Positions 1 to 9,191 of a stretch of DNA of 64,000 bases are shown piece by piece. This stretch comes from Actinokineospora auranticolor. GTDB taxonomy: Bacteria > Actinomycetota > Actinomycetes > Mycobacteriales > Pseudonocardiaceae. The notes beneath the pieces were generated by a model, which made no database searches, was not told where the DNA came from, and saw nothing but the letters and a program-made list of their open reading frames with translations. The DNA lies in assembly GCF_002934265.1 (NCBI RefSeq), contig NZ_PTIX01000022.1, positions 46,486-110,485 on the forward strand, read 5' to 3'. The translations under genes and the position numbers were made by a program. The number at the start of each line of letters is the position of its first letter. The first letter of the stretch is position 1.

Positions 1-1
1 G

Positions 2-202
2 GTCACCTTCACCATGGTCGACTTCGCCGCGGGCAGCCCGCGCTTCGTCGGCATCGGGGTCGTCGCGGGAGAGCCGCGCCCGCACCCCCACCTCGACCTG
101 CTGGGCGTGCCGCTGCGCACGCTCGCGCCGCACCACAGCCCCGTCCCCGAGTGGATCGCCTGGTCGGACATCATTGACGCGGTGCCGCCACCGGGGCGGT
201 GA
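2..202 (+). CDS. C-terminal end of an unidentified protein (cut by window edge)
   Basis: An open frame runs in from the left edge and stops at 202, giving the last 66 residues of a protein. The tail contains GIGVVAGEPRPHPHLDLLG and ends in a WIAWSDIIDAV segment. I recognise no family. It lies 18 bases before the esterase start, so it may be the upstream member of the same rightward operon. An ATG at 14 is in frame but has no convincing ribosome binding site, so an internal start is unlikely. Confidence 0.5.
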   Translation, partial: VTFTMVDFAAGSPRFVGIGVVAGEPRPHPHLDLLGVPLRTLAPHHSPVPEWIAWSDIIDAVPPPGR

Positions 203-220
203 CCGCGGAGGAGGTGGGCC

Positions 221-1117
221 GTGCCGTTGCACCCCCAGGTGCGCACGTTGGTCGAGGCGGGCGGTTTCGGGTCGCCGATGACCCAGGACACGCTCGCGCA
301 GGCCCGTGTGGACATGACGACCGGCGCGATCACCGACGCGGGCCCCGGCACCCAGGTCGCCGACGTGGTGGACGTGGACGCCGACGGCGTGCCGGTCCGC
401 TTCTACCGCCCCGACGGCGAACCGACGCCGCCGGTCGTGCTCTACCTGCACAGCGGTGGTTGGACCACCGGCGGCATCCAGACCCACGACGCGGTCTGCC
501 GGTTCATCGCCGCGCTCTCCGGCGCCGCGGTCGCCCTCGTCGACTACCGCCTCGCCCCCGAGCACCCGTTCCCGGCCGCGCTCGACGACGCCGACCGCGC
601 GCTGAACTGGTTGCGCGCCACCGCGGACAAGCTCGTCGTCGACGTCAACCGGATCGGTGTCGTCGGCGACTCCGCGGGCGGGCACCTGGCCGCGGTCCTC
701 GCCCGCCGCCAGCGCGACCTCGGCACCCCGCTGCGCTGCCAGGTCCTGGTCTACCCCGTGCTCGACGCCGCCGACGAACTGACCGATGTGGACAGTCCGG
801 CGCTCGCGCCGGACGAGATGGCGTTCTGCTGGAACGCCTACGCGCCGGTCGGCATCGACCGGTCGCAGCCCGACCTCGCCCCCGGCTCCGGCGACCTGTC
901 CGGCCTGCCGCCCACGCTGGTGATCACCGCCGAGTACGACGTGCTGCGCGGCAGCGGCGAGGCCTACGCCGACCGGCTCGCCGACGCCGGGGTGCCGGTG
1001 GTGTGCGTGCGCTACCTCGGCCAGGTGCACAGCTTCTTCCGCAAGCCCGCCCGGTTCGACGCGGCCCGCCAGGCCATCGCGCAGGTGGCCGCGACGCTGC
1101 GCGCGGAGCTGGCGTGA
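221..1117 (+). CDS. Alpha/beta hydrolase, hormone-sensitive-lipase family esterase
   Basis: A 298-residue carboxylesterase of the HSL family, expected to hydrolyse short acyl esters in the cytoplasm. The sequence shows an HSGGW oxyanion-hole segment near residue 77, the nucleophile elbow GDSAGG near residue 150, a catalytic Asp region (ITAEYDVLR) and the catalytic His in GQVHSFF near the C-terminus. Length is normal for the family. The GTG start follows a strong GGAGGAGG at 207-214. The stop overlaps the GTG of the downstream ABC-F gene (GTGA), so the two are translationally coupled. The natural substrate cannot be told. Confidence 0.85.
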   Translation: MPLHPQVRTLVEAGGFGSPMTQDTLAQARVDMTTGAITDAGPGTQVADVVDVDADGVPVRFYRPDGEPTPPVVLYLHSGGWTTGGIQTHDAVCRFIAALSGAAVALVDYRLAPEHPFPAALDDADRALNWLRATADKLVVDVNRIGVVGDSAGGHLAAVLARRQRDLGTPLRCQVLVYPVLDAADELTDVDSPALAPDEMAFCWNAYAPVGIDRSQPDLAPGSGDLSGLPPTLVITAEYDVLRGSGEAYADRLADAGVPVVCVRYLGQVHSFFRKPARFDAARQAIAQVAATLRAELA

Positions 1118-2751
1118 GCGCCACCCTGGTCGCCAAGTCCCTGGCGGCCGGGCACGGCGACCGCGCGCTGTTCACCGGGCTCGACCTCGTCGTCGCGCCC
1201 GGTGACGTGATCGGGCTGGTCGGCGCGAACGGCGCGGGCAAGTCCACGCTGCTGCGCACCCTCGCCGGGCTGCTGCCCGCCGAGGAGGGCGAGGTCCGGC
1301 TCAGCCCGGCCACCGCCACCGTCGGGTACCTGCCGCAGGAGCCGGAGCGGCGCGCGGGCGAGACCGTCGAGGCGTTCCTCGGCAGGCGCACCGGCGTGAC
1401 CGAGGCCCAGTCCGTGATGGACGCCGCCGCGGAGGCGCTGGGCGCGGGCGTGGCGGGCGCGGACGACGCCTACGCCGTCGCCCTGGAGCGCTGGCTCGCC
1501 CTCGGCGGCGCCGACCTGGCCGAACGGGCGGCCGACGTGATCGCCGACCTGGGCCTGGGGGTGGGGCTGGGGCAGGAGATGCCCACGCTCTCCGGCGGCC
1601 AGGCCGCGCGGGTCGGCATGGCGTCGCTGCTGCTGAGCCGCTACGACGTGTTCCTGCTCGACGAGCCCACCAACGACCTCGACCTCGACGGCCTGGCCCG
1701 GCTGGAGAACTTCGTCACCGGCCTGCGCGCGGGCGCGGTCCTGGTCAGCCACGACCGCGAGTTCCTGACCCGCACGGTGACCGGCGTCCTGGAACTGGAC
1801 CTGGCCCAGCAGCAGATCAACCTCTACGGCGGCGGCTACGCGGCCTACCTGGAGGAACGCGAGGTCGCCCGTCGGCACGCCCGCGAGGCGTACGACGAGT
1901 ACGCGGACACCAAGTCGTCGTTGGAGCTGCGGGCCCGGACGCAGCGGGCGTGGATGGAGAAGGGCGTGCGCAACGCCCGCCGGAAGGCGTCCGACCCGGA
2001 CAAGCACGTCAAGCACCACCGCGGTGAGACGTCGGAGAAGCAGGCCGCCAAGGCCCGCCAAACCGAGCGCCTGATCGAGCGGTTGGACGTGGTGGAGGAG
2101 CCGCGCAAGGAGTGGGACCTGCGGATGGAGATCGCGGTGGCCCCCCGCGCGGGCAGCGTCGTGGCGGCGCTGCGCGAGGCGGTCGTGCGCCGCGGCCCGT
2201 TCGCGTTGGGGCCGGTCACGCTGGAGATCGGGTGGGCGGACCGGGTCGCGATCACCGGTGCGAACGGGGCGGGCAAGACGACCCTGCTCGCGGCGCTGCT
2301 CGGGCGGGTCGAACCGGACTCGGGTGCGGCTTATCTGGGGCCTGGGGTGGTCGTGGGTGAGGTCGACCAGGCGCGGGGCTTGTTCCTGGGGGCGGAGTCG
2401 TTGCTGGACGCCTTCGGGCGGCAGGTGCCGGATTGGCCGACCGCGGACGTCCGCACGCTGCTCGCGAAGTTCGGCCTGCGCGCGGACCACGTGTTGCGTC
2501 CTGCGGTGACGTTGTCACCGGGGGAGCGCACGCGTGCTGCTCTGTCGTTGCTCCAAGCGCGTGGGGTGAACCTGCTGGTCCTGGACGAACCGACCAACCA
2601 CTTGGACCTGCCGGCGATTGAGCAGCTTGAGTCGGCTCTCGCGTCTTACACCGGCACTCTGCTCCTGGTCACCCACGACCGCCGGATGCTGGAAGCCGTC
2701 TCCACGACCCGCGCGCTGGTGGTCGCCGACGGGAAGGTCACGGAGAGCTGA
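1114..2751 (+). CDS. ABC-F family ATPase (ribosome-associated type)
   Basis: A 545-residue protein with two ABC ATPase domains and no membrane segments, the ABC-F architecture. Domain 1 has Walker A GANGAGKST near residue 38, signature LSGGQ near 158 and DEPTNDLDL; domain 2 has GANGAGKTT near residue 381, an LSPGE signature and DEPTNHLDL. The linker between them (about 240-320) is charged, rich in Arg, Lys and Glu, as in ABC-F proteins that reach into the ribosomal E site. Family members act in translation or protect ribosomes from antibiotics; which applies here is unknown. The start is the GTG overlapping the esterase stop. A longer frame reading back through the esterase is a high-GC shadow. 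Confidence 0.88.
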   Translation: MSATLVAKSLAAGHGDRALFTGLDLVVAPGDVIGLVGANGAGKSTLLRTLAGLLPAEEGEVRLSPATATVGYLPQEPERRAGETVEAFLGRRTGVTEAQSVMDAAAEALGAGVAGADDAYAVALERWLALGGADLAERAADVIADLGLGVGLGQEMPTLSGGQAARVGMASLLLSRYDVFLLDEPTNDLDLDGLARLENFVTGLRAGAVLVSHDREFLTRTVTGVLELDLAQQQINLYGGGYAAYLEEREVARRHAREAYDEYADTKSSLELRARTQRAWMEKGVRNARRKASDPDKHVKHHRGETSEKQAAKARQTERLIERLDVVEEPRKEWDLRMEIAVAPRAGSVVAALREAVVRRGPFALGPVTLEIGWADRVAITGANGAGKTTLLAALLGRVEPDSGAAYLGPGVVVGEVDQARGLFLGAESLLDAFGRQVPDWPTADVRTLLAKFGLRADHVLRPAVTLSPGERTRAALSLLQARGVNLLVLDEPTNHLDLPAIEQLESALASYTGTLLLVTHDRRMLEAVSTTRALVVADGKVTES

Positions 2752-2826
2752 CTCCCCGCGTTCCGGTCAGATGTCGAGCAGACGGACCCTATCGGCAGTG
2801 CCGATATCCGCCGGGCGCAATTCTAT

Positions 2827-2965
2827 GACCGCCCCAGCCGGACCCAGGACAGCCCCCGCCCTCCTCTGGGGGAACAGCCCTGCTCCAGTCTATCGGTATT
2901 GGGGCGGCGGAGAAGGCGCGGCGTAATCCTGTGGATGGGTATCGAGGATGTGGATAACCCGTGAA
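2827..2965. repeat. Dispersed intergenic repeat, copy A
   Basis: About 138 bp matching 25752-25890. The most conserved part begins CAGCCCCCGCCCTCCTCT and continues to CTCCAGTCTATCGG. Both copies then carry CCTGTGGAT and a GGATAAC-type end. This copy contains TGTGGATAA (2949-2957), the exact reverse complement of a consensus DnaA box. It lies 75 bp past the ABC-F stop. No protein-coding sense; function unknown. Confidence 0.7.
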
Positions 2966-3000
2966 TGGCGGGGTTAGCCGGCTGAGTCGGCCGATCGGGT

Positions 3001-3030
3001 GGGTGGGGCCACGTCCGGGTGGCCCCACCC
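3001..3030. terminator. Bidirectional hairpin terminator
   Basis: A perfect 12-bp stem, GGGTGGGGCCAC (3001-3012) and its complement (3019-3030), closes a 6-nt loop. It sits six bases beyond the stop of the leftward small gene and downstream of the rightward ABC-F gene. There is no clear T tract, as is common for actinobacterial hairpin terminators. Confidence 0.6.
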
Positions 3031-3036
3031 GGGGGC

Positions 3037-3243
3037 CTAGTGGCCCGGCTTGGGGCTGGTGGCCGTGTTCACCCGGCGGACGGCGTTGTTGATTTGGCGA
3101 CTGTATTTGCCTTTGGTCTTCTGGTCGACGAAGTGGCCTGCCTTCGCCGCCATGCGGTTGACTTTTTCGGGGTTTTTCTTGGCGTACTTGGTCGCGGCGG
3201 CGGCCGCTCCGGCCAGCGCGGTCAGCTTCTTCAGCAGGGGCAT
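3037..3243 (-). CDS. Small basic protein, MT0933/Rv0909-like antitoxin family
   Basis: A 68-residue Lys/Ala-rich protein. Its central pattern, NPEKVNRMAAKAGHFVDQKT followed by GKYSRQINNA, matches the small actinobacterial family annotated from MT0933 (Rv0909) as an antitoxin. Family members are about 60-70 residues. A good ribosome site (GGAAAGGAGCACGGG on the coding strand) precedes the ATG at 3243. No toxin gene is adjacent, so an antitoxin role is only a family label here; a nucleic-acid or membrane-associated role is equally possible. Confidence 0.65.
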   Translation of the reverse strand: MPLLKKLTALAGAAAAATKYAKKNPEKVNRMAAKAGHFVDQKTKGKYSRQINNAVRRVNTATSPKPGH

Positions 3244-3368
3244 CCCGTGCTCCTTTCCATGCGGGGGAGGTCCACCCGTCGTGGTCGAGGTGCCTCATCG
3301 TCTCAACGGCTGGGGTACCACGTTTGGTTCCTGGCCAAGCGCGGTCGTTCACCCGTTACTGTGCATGT

Positions 3369-4088
3369 ATGGCCACGTATGCATCGGTTACCGGGAGGCG
3401 GCAGCGGTCCGGCCAGCCCGCGGTGACCCCGGAGCGGATCGTGGCGACCGCGCTCGACCTCACCCGGGCGCACGGGCTGGAGGACTGGACGCTGCGCCAG
3501 CTCGCCGCCGGGGTCGGGGCCTACCCGGCGGTCATCTACCACCACGTCGGCGACCGGGAGGCCGTGGTGGCCGCGGTGCTCGACCGGGTCGTCGGCGCGC
3601 TGCCCGTGCCCGAGGCCGACCTGCCGTGGCGGACGTGGTTCGAGCGGTTCCTCACCGACGCCCGACCCGTGCTGCTGGCCCACCCCGGCGTCGCGCGCAG
3701 GCTAGCCGTGCACGGGGAACTGGTACCCGCTCTGCACCCGGTCATCGACCGCGCCGTCACCGTGCTGCGGCACGCGGGCTTCGGCGACCGGGCCGTGCCC
3801 GCGCACACGTTCCTCACCGCCCAGGCGTGGCAGTTCCTCGCCGCCGAGGACGACCGCGACGCCGCCCTGCGCGCGCGGACCGCCGCCCTGCGCACCGAGC
3901 TGGCCGACCGCGCGGAACTGTCCGGTTTGGTCGAACTGGGGCGCTACCACCGCGCGCACCCCGACACCGACCTCTACGCCTACGCCGTCGCCACCGCCCT
4001 GGACGGCGTCGCCGCCCAGGCCGCGCCGCCGCGCGCCCTGGGCGGTGTCCACGATCTGTCCACTCCCGAAGTCCCAAGCGGACGGTGA
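3369..4088 (+). CDS. TetR/AcrR family transcriptional regulator
   Basis: A 239-residue regulator. An N-terminal TetR helix-turn-helix (about 20-65, with TLRQLAAGVGAYPAVIYHHV) precedes a C-terminal ligand-binding domain of the TetR_C type. I start at ATG 3369; the in-frame TTG at 3324 would add a non-conserved tail. No clear ribosome binding site precedes the ATG, so the message may be leaderless. It ends four bases before the convergent PEP-mutase-like gene. Ligand and targets are unknown. Confidence 0.8.
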   Translation: MATYASVTGRRQRSGQPAVTPERIVATALDLTRAHGLEDWTLRQLAAGVGAYPAVIYHHVGDREAVVAAVLDRVVGALPVPEADLPWRTWFERFLTDARPVLLAHPGVARRLAVHGELVPALHPVIDRAVTVLRHAGFGDRAVPAHTFLTAQAWQFLAAEDDRDAALRARTAALRTELADRAELSGLVELGRYHRAHPDTDLYAYAVATALDGVAAQAAPPRALGGVHDLSTPEVPSGR

Positions 4089-4092
4089 GCGG

Positions 4093-4950
4093 TCAGCGGG
4101 TGAGCAGCTTGTTCAGCTCGACCCAGCTCAGCGATTCCGCGACCGACGTGTACGTGCCCGCCGCCAGCAGCTCCTCCGTCGCCCGCCGCGCCAGCGCGTA
4201 CGCGGACTGGGCGATCGCCGCGCCCAGGCTGGCCCTGGCCACGCCGACCGCCTTCAGCTCGCCGATCGACGGCGCCCCCGGGTGCACCATCGCGTTGACC
4301 GGCGCCGGGATCTCGCGCACCAGCCTGCCGAGGGTGTCCAGGTCGGTCAGACCCGGCACGAAGATCCCGGACGCGCCCGCGGTCAGGTAGGCGTTGGCCC
4401 GGTCGACCGTCTCCCGGAACCGGGCGTCCTCGTCGGTGCCCACGCCGCGCAGGTACGTGTCCGTGCGGGCGTTGACGTACAGGGAGATCCCGGCTTCGGC
4501 CGCCGCCGCGCGCGCCGCCGCGAGCCGGTCCGACTGCTCGGCGACCGCGCGCAGCGGGCCGTCGCCGCTCTGGAACGAGTCCTCGATGTTCACCCCGACC
4601 GCACCGGCGGCCAGCACGGCGCGGATGGTGTCGGCGACGTCGTCGGCCGTGGCGCCGAAGCCGGTCTCGATGTCGGCGGTGACCGGCACGTCCACCGCGG
4701 ACACCACCCGGGCGATCAGGTCGACCGCCAGCGCCTTGCTCAGCGCGTCGCCGTCGGCGGCGCCGAGGCTCCACGCCACGCCCGCGCTCGTGGTGGCGAC
4801 CGCGCGGCTGCCCGCCGCCACCGCGACCGCCGCGCTGGCCACGTCCCAGGCGTTGGCCAGCGCCAACACCCCGCCGCCCGTGTGCAGCGCGTGGAAGGCC
4901 GCCGCACGGTCCTGTTGGGAAGTCGCGGCCTGTGGTTGGGAAGTTGTCAT
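4093..4950 (-). CDS. Isocitrate lyase/PEP mutase family protein
   Basis: A 285-residue TIM-barrel enzyme of the ICL/PEP-mutase superfamily. The Mg-binding segment appears as VPVTADIETGFG near residue 90 and a GVNIEDS motif near residue 125. The superfamily includes carboxyvinyl-carboxyphosphonate phosphorylmutase, 2-methylisocitrate lyase and oxaloacetate hydrolases. The EDKxxPK motif of phosphonate mutases is absent, so phosphonate synthesis is not supported. Start ATG at 4950. It is divergent from the Ada-AlkA gene. Confidence 0.8.
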   Translation of the reverse strand: MTTSQPQAATSQQDRAAAFHALHTGGGVLALANAWDVASAAVAVAAGSRAVATTSAGVAWSLGAADGDALSKALAVDLIARVVSAVDVPVTADIETGFGATADDVADTIRAVLAAGAVGVNIEDSFQSGDGPLRAVAEQSDRLAAARAAAAEAGISLYVNARTDTYLRGVGTDEDARFRETVDRANAYLTAGASGIFVPGLTDLDTLGRLVREIPAPVNAMVHPGAPSIGELKAVGVARASLGAAIAQSAYALARRATEELLAAGTYTSVAESLSWVELNKLLTR

Positions 4951-5070
4951 GGCACCCAGTCAAGCAGAGCCGACCGACAATGCCGGCGAAAACCCGACGC
5001 CGCGGCTTTCTGGACTGTCAAGTCGTTTTCCCGCTGATGACGCTGTACGGCCGACCCGCATCCTGTCCGG

Positions 5071-6507
5071 GTGCATGAGGATTTCGACCGCTGCGTGCGC
5101 GCCGTCCGGTCCAAGGACGCGCGATTCGATGGCTGGTTCTTCACCGCGGTCCGGACCACCCGCATCTACTGCAGGCCGAGTTGCCCCGGGATGCCCCCCA
5201 AAGCGGAGAACATGACGTTCTTCCCGAGCGCGGCGGCCGCCCAGCAGGCCGGGTTCCGGGCGTGCAAGCGGTGCAGGCCGGACGCCAGCCCCGGTTCCCC
5301 GCAGTGGAACGAGCGCGCGGACCTGGCCGCGCGCGCCATGCGGCTGATCGCCGACGGCGTGGTCGACCGGGCAGGCGTACCGGGGTTGGCCGCGCGGCTC
5401 GGCTACAGCGTCCGGCAGGTGGAGCGGCAGCTGCTCGCCGAGTTCGGCGCCGGTCCGCTGGCCCTGGCCCGCGCGCAGCGCGCGCAGACCGCCCGGCTGC
5501 TGATCGAGACCACCGCGCTGCCGATGAGCGAGGTCGCCGCTGCGGCCGGGTTCGGCAGCATCCGGACCTTCAACGACACCGTGCGCGAGGTGTTCGCCTT
5601 ACCGCCGACCGAACTGCGGCTGCGCGCGGGCCGCCAGGTCGCCAGCCCCGGCGTGCTCTCGCTGCGGCTCCCGTTCCGCGAACCGCTGTGCCCGGACAAC
5701 CTGTTCGGCCACCTGGCCGCGACGGCGATCCCCGGCGTGGAGGAGTGGCGCGACGGCGCCTACCGCCGCACGCTGCGCCTGCCGCACGGCACCGGCATCG
5801 CGACGCTGCGCCCGACCGCGGACCACATCGCCTGCCAGCTCGCCCTGACCGACCTGCGGGACCTGGCGCGCGCGATCAGCCGCTGCCGCAGGCTGTTGGA
5901 CCTCGACGCCGACCCGATCGCGGTGGACGACCTGCTGGCCACCGACCCCGTGCTGGCACCGCACGTGCGCCGGGACCCGGGGCGGCGGGTGCCGCGCACG
6001 GTCGACGGCGCGGAGCTGGCGATCCGCGCCGTGCTGGGGCAGCAGGTCTCGGCGACCGCGGCCCGCGGGCACGCGGCGCGACTGGTCCAGGACCACGGCG
6101 ACCTCGTGCACGACCCGTCCGGCGGTCTGACGCACCTGTTCCCGACCCCCGCGGTGCTGGCCGGGCTGGACCCCGACCGGTTCGCCTTACCCAGGGCCCG
6201 CCGGGACACGGTGGTGGCGCTGGTGAACGCGTTGGCCGCGGGCGCGGTCGACCTGGGAGTGGGCGCGGACCGGGACCGGGCCCGGGCGCGGCTGTCGGCG
6301 CTGCCGGGGTTCGGCCCCGGGACGGTGGAGACGATCGCCATGCGGGCCCTGGGCGACCCGGACGCGTTCCTGCCGGGCGACCCGCAGGTGCGGGCCGCGG
6401 CCCGGTCGCTGGGGTTGCCGTTCACCCCGGCGGCGTTGACCGCGCACGCGGCGGCGTGGCGGCCGTGGCGGGCCTACGCGGTGCAGTACCTCTGGGCCGT
6501 CGTCTGA
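5071..6507 (+). CDS. Bifunctional AdaA methyltransferase / AlkA 3-methyladenine glycosylase fusion
   Basis: A 478-residue DNA alkylation repair protein. Residues 1-80 are an Ada metal-binding domain with Cys34, Cys38, Cys65 and Cys68 (RIYCRPSC and ACKRCRP); Cys34 corresponds to the phosphotriester methyl acceptor. Residues about 85-185 form an AraC-type helix-turn-helix (VRQVERQL, GFGSIRTFNDTVREVF). The rest is an AlkA-like HhH-GPD glycosylase with LPGFGPGTVETIAMRALG and a likely catalytic Asp437 in FLPGDPQ. Such fusions are common in actinobacteria and are normally induced by methylating agents through the methylated Ada domain. The GTG at 5071 gives the complete Ada domain. Confidence 0.9.
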   Translation: MHEDFDRCVRAVRSKDARFDGWFFTAVRTTRIYCRPSCPGMPPKAENMTFFPSAAAAQQAGFRACKRCRPDASPGSPQWNERADLAARAMRLIADGVVDRAGVPGLAARLGYSVRQVERQLLAEFGAGPLALARAQRAQTARLLIETTALPMSEVAAAAGFGSIRTFNDTVREVFALPPTELRLRAGRQVASPGVLSLRLPFREPLCPDNLFGHLAATAIPGVEEWRDGAYRRTLRLPHGTGIATLRPTADHIACQLALTDLRDLARAISRCRRLLDLDADPIAVDDLLATDPVLAPHVRRDPGRRVPRTVDGAELAIRAVLGQQVSATAARGHAARLVQDHGDLVHDPSGGLTHLFPTPAVLAGLDPDRFALPRARRDTVVALVNALAAGAVDLGVGADRDRARARLSALPGFGPGTVETIAMRALGDPDAFLPGDPQVRAAARSLGLPFTPAALTAHAAAWRPWRAYAVQYLWAVV

Positions 6508-6565
6508 ACCGCGGCCCCTCGCGGCGAAAGCGCGGCCGTGAGGTGAGTTCGCGTTGTGCCGGGTG

Positions 6566-6584
6566 GACCGGTGCCGGACCGGTC
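6566..6584. terminator. Short hairpin between convergent genes
   Basis: GACCGGT (6566-6572) and ACCGGTC (6578-6584) form a 7-bp stem over a 5-nt loop, overlapping the end of the leftward dehydrogenase gene. It may terminate the convergent transcripts. Weak support. Confidence 0.35.
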
Positions 6585-7827
6585 AGAGCCGTTCCACGTT
6601 GTCGCCTTCCATGACACCCCTGGTGTCCAGCACCGCCTTCGCCCCGCGGGCCACCGCGGCCAGGTCCACGCGGTCGTGCGGCTGCAACAGCACCACCAGG
6701 TCCGCCGAGGAGTCCACAGTGGATTCACGGTGGACCGGGACGCCGTCCACGGTGAACCGGTCCGCGTGCGGGTCGTGGTAGGCGACCTCGACGCCGAGCG
6801 AGCGGAGCTGGCGGACCACCCCGGTGGCGGGGGACTGGCGCAGGTCGGCGATGTTCGGCTTGTACGTGACCCCCAGCAGCAGCACGCGGGCGCCGAAGAC
6901 CCGACCCGCCTCGCGGGCCAGGATGTCCCGCGCCCGCCGCACGACGTAACCGGGCATGCCCGCGTTGACCTCCTGAGCCGCGGTCACCATCGAGCACGGC
7001 AGGCCCTCCGCGCGGGCCCGGTTGGCCAGGTAGCGCGGGTCCACCGGGATGCAGTGGCCGCCGACGCCCGGGCCCGGGGTGAACGGGTGGAAGCCGAACG
7101 GCTTGGTCGCCGAGCAGCGCAGCACGTCCCAGACGTCGATGCCCAGCCGGTTGCAGAAGACCGCGAGCTCGTTGACCAGGGCGATGTTGACCAGCCGGTA
7201 GCTGTTCTCCAGCAGCTTCGCGGTCTCCGCCTCGCGCAGGCCCGCGGCGACCACCACCGAGTCGACCAGCACCTCGTAGAAGGCCGCGCAGCGCTTGGCG
7301 CAGACCGGGGTCAGCCCGCTGACGACCTTCGGCGTGTTCTCCAGGACGTACTCGCCGTTGCCCGGGTCGATCCGCTCCGGTGAGTAGCCCAGGTTGAAGT
7401 CCACACCCGCGACCAGGCCGGTGGATTCCAAGATCGGCAGCAGCACCTCCTCGGTGGTGCCCGGGTAGCTGGTCGACTCCAGCACGACCAGGCTGCCCGG
7501 GCGCAGCCGCTCGGCGACCGCGTGCGCGGCGGCCATCACCGCGCGCAGGTCCGGTTCGCCGTCCACCAGGCCGGTGGGCACGCAGATGACCACCGTGTCC
7601 GCTGTGGACACCGCGGCGAACGAGGTGGTGGCGGTGAAGCCCCGCGCCAGCATGGTGCCGATCTCGGCCGGGGCGGTGTCCTGCACGTGCGACCGGCCCG
7701 CGCGCAGGCCCGCGACCACGTCCGGATCGGTGTCCACGCCGACCACCGCCAGCCCGGCGCCGCTGGCCCGCCGGGCCAGCGGCAGGCCGACGTAGCCGAG
7801 TCCGACCACCACGAGGTCCGCAGACAC
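6583..7827 (-). CDS. Nucleotide-sugar (UDP-sugar) dehydrogenase
   Basis: A 414-residue enzyme of the UDP-glucose/UDP-N-acetylglucosamine 6-dehydrogenase family, which performs the NAD-dependent four-electron oxidation of a UDP-sugar to a uronate. Visible are the N-terminal Rossmann motif GLGYVGLPLA, the NSYRLVNIALVNELA helix, the GPGVGGHCIPVDP active-site loop with catalytic Cys, and a C-terminal UDP-binding domain (LGVTYKPN). A good ribosome site (GGAAGGAAA) precedes the GTG at 7827. It is 34 bp downstream of a small secreted-protein gene, probably co-transcribed. Uronates can feed WbpE-type aminotransferases like the one at 17218, but that link is speculative. Confidence 0.88.
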   Translation of the reverse strand: MSADLVVVGLGYVGLPLARRASGAGLAVVGVDTDPDVVAGLRAGRSHVQDTAPAEIGTMLARGFTATTSFAAVSTADTVVICVPTGLVDGEPDLRAVMAAAHAVAERLRPGSLVVLESTSYPGTTEEVLLPILESTGLVAGVDFNLGYSPERIDPGNGEYVLENTPKVVSGLTPVCAKRCAAFYEVLVDSVVVAAGLREAETAKLLENSYRLVNIALVNELAVFCNRLGIDVWDVLRCSATKPFGFHPFTPGPGVGGHCIPVDPRYLANRARAEGLPCSMVTAAQEVNAGMPGYVVRRARDILAREAGRVFGARVLLLGVTYKPNIADLRQSPATGVVRQLRSLGVEVAYHDPHADRFTVDGVPVHRESTVDSSADLVVLLQPHDRVDLAAVARGAKAVLDTRGVMEGDNVERL

Positions 7828-7861
7828 GGGCGCTGTTTCCTTCCTGCCGGTGGGGCCGGGC

Positions 7862-8185
7862 TCAGATGCTGAAGCTGCCGATCGGGCTGACGTGCGTGCC
7901 GTTGCCCGGGGCCAGCTGGGAGACCGGGATGATCGGGAACTTGCACGCCGGGTCGAAGTAGATGGTGACCACCTTGTCCGTCCGGTTGATCAGCACGTGC
8001 GAGCCCGCGGGCAGCAGCTTGCAGCCCGAGGGATTCTCGTAGACCGTCACCGGCATGTACTCCATTTGGAACACGATCACGTCGCCCTTGGCGGGGGCCG
8101 GGGCGGGTGCGGCGGCCGCGGGCAGGGCCGCGGTGGCGAGCGCGCAGGTGCCGAGGACGGCGAACAGGGGGCGGGTGAAGCGCAT
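7862..8185 (-). CDS. Small secreted protein of unknown function
   Basis: A 107-residue protein with a clear Sec signal peptide (MRFTRPLF, hydrophobic core to about residue 26, Ala-rich cleavage region). The mature part has two cysteines (SGCKLL and PACKFP) that could form a disulfide, and a beta-rich pattern. GGAGGT seven bases before the ATG supports the start. I recognise no family. It is the first gene of a probable two-gene unit with the UDP-sugar dehydrogenase. Confidence 0.7.
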   Translation of the reverse strand: MRFTRPLFAVLGTCALATAALPAAAAPAPAPAKGDVIVFQMEYMPVTVYENPSGCKLLPAGSHVLINRTDKVVTIYFDPACKFPIIPVSQLAPGNGTHVSPIGSFSI

Positions 8186-8363
8186 GTGCTACCTCCAGGG
8201 GGCGTTGGCGTCGGATCGGGCGCCGTGATCCATGCTGGTCATTTCCGAACCGGGCCGCAGTCGCTGAGTCGGGTAAGGCTTTTCACCTCATCGATAAGTG
8301 GCGCGTGACCGCCGGTATCCCTAGCGTCCGCAGCGAGTCCCCCTACCCACGGCGAAAGGCCAG

Positions 8364-9191
8364 GTGGCGATGACCCGCTACGACTGGGCGCTGTCACACC
8401 CCGGCGTCGTCCGCATCCGCGCGGGGGTCGAGCCCGTCCGCGCCGAGGTGGCTGGCCACCGGGTCTACCGCCGGATCGCGAACCGCGCGGACGTGGCGGT
8501 GTTCATGGCCCACCACGTGTTCGCGGTGTGGGACGCCATGTCGTTGCTCAAGGGCCTGCAGAACGAGCTGACGTGCGTGCGCGTGCCGTGGGTGCCGACC
8601 GGCGCGCCGATCAGCCGCCGACTGGTGAACGACATCGTGCTCGCGGCGGAGAGCGACGAGTTCGGCGAGGGCTACGTCAGCCACTTCGAGCTGTACCGGC
8701 ACGCGATGGCCGACGCGGGCGCGGACACCTGGCCCGTCGACGCCTTCCTGGACCTGCTGCGCGCGGGCACCCCGGTCCCCGACGCGCTGCTCGCCGCGGG
8801 CGTCCCGGGCCCGGCCGCGGAGTTCCTGCGGTCCAGCTGGGAGCTGGTCGGCCGCGCCCCGGTGCACTGCCGGGCCGCCGCCTTCGCCTACGGCCGCGCC
8901 GAACCGCCGCCCGCGCTGTTCGACGGGGTGCTGCCACCGGCGGGCGACGCGCGCGCCCCGCTCGGCCTCTTCCACGGGTACCTGCGCCGCCAGCTGGAGG
9001 TCGACACCGGCAGGCACACCCCGATGGCGACGCAGCTGGTGGCCGACCTGTGCGGCCCGGACGAGACCAAGTGGGCCGAGTGCACCGCCGCGGTGACCGG
9101 GCTGCTGCGCGCCCGCCTCCGGCTCTGGGACGGCGTCGCCGCGGCCGTGGCCGAGTCGCGCGCGCCGTGCCTCGACGCGGTCGGGAAATAG
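8364..9191 (+). CDS. DUF3050 family protein (heme-oxygenase-like fold)
   Basis: A 275-residue protein matching DUF3050: [15 protein letters not shown] at the start, [17 protein letters not shown] near residue 55, and histidine/glutamate-rich helices such as FELYRHAM and HTPMATQLV. The family is predicted to adopt a heme-oxygenase/TenA-like helical fold with a metal site; its reaction is not established to my knowledge. Start is GTG 8364, four bases after GAAAGG; ATG 8370 is an alternative. It appears monocistronic. Confidence 0.8.
   Translation: MAMTRYDWALSHPGVVRIRAGVEPVRAEVAGHRVYRRIANRADVAVFMAHHVFAVWDAMSLLKGLQNELTCVRVPWVPTGAPISRRLVNDIVLAAESDEFGEGYVSHFELYRHAMADAGADTWPVDAFLDLLRAGTPVPDALLAAGVPGPAAEFLRSSWELVGRAPVHCRAAAFAYGRAEPPPALFDGVLPPAGDARAPLGLFHGYLRRQLEVDTGRHTPMATQLVADLCGPDETKWAECTAAVTGLLRARLRLWDGVAAAVAESRAPCLDAVGK

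Noticed and set aside
199..2751. A single 850-residue fusion starting upstream of the ABC-F domains
   Set aside because: The first 305 codons are an Arg/Pro-rich shadow of the esterase in another frame; the GTG at 1114 overlapping the esterase stop is the natural start.
4093..4950. Phosphonate biosynthesis (PEP mutase)
   Set aside because: The EDKxxPK motif of true PEP mutases is absent and there is no phosphonopyruvate decarboxylase gene.
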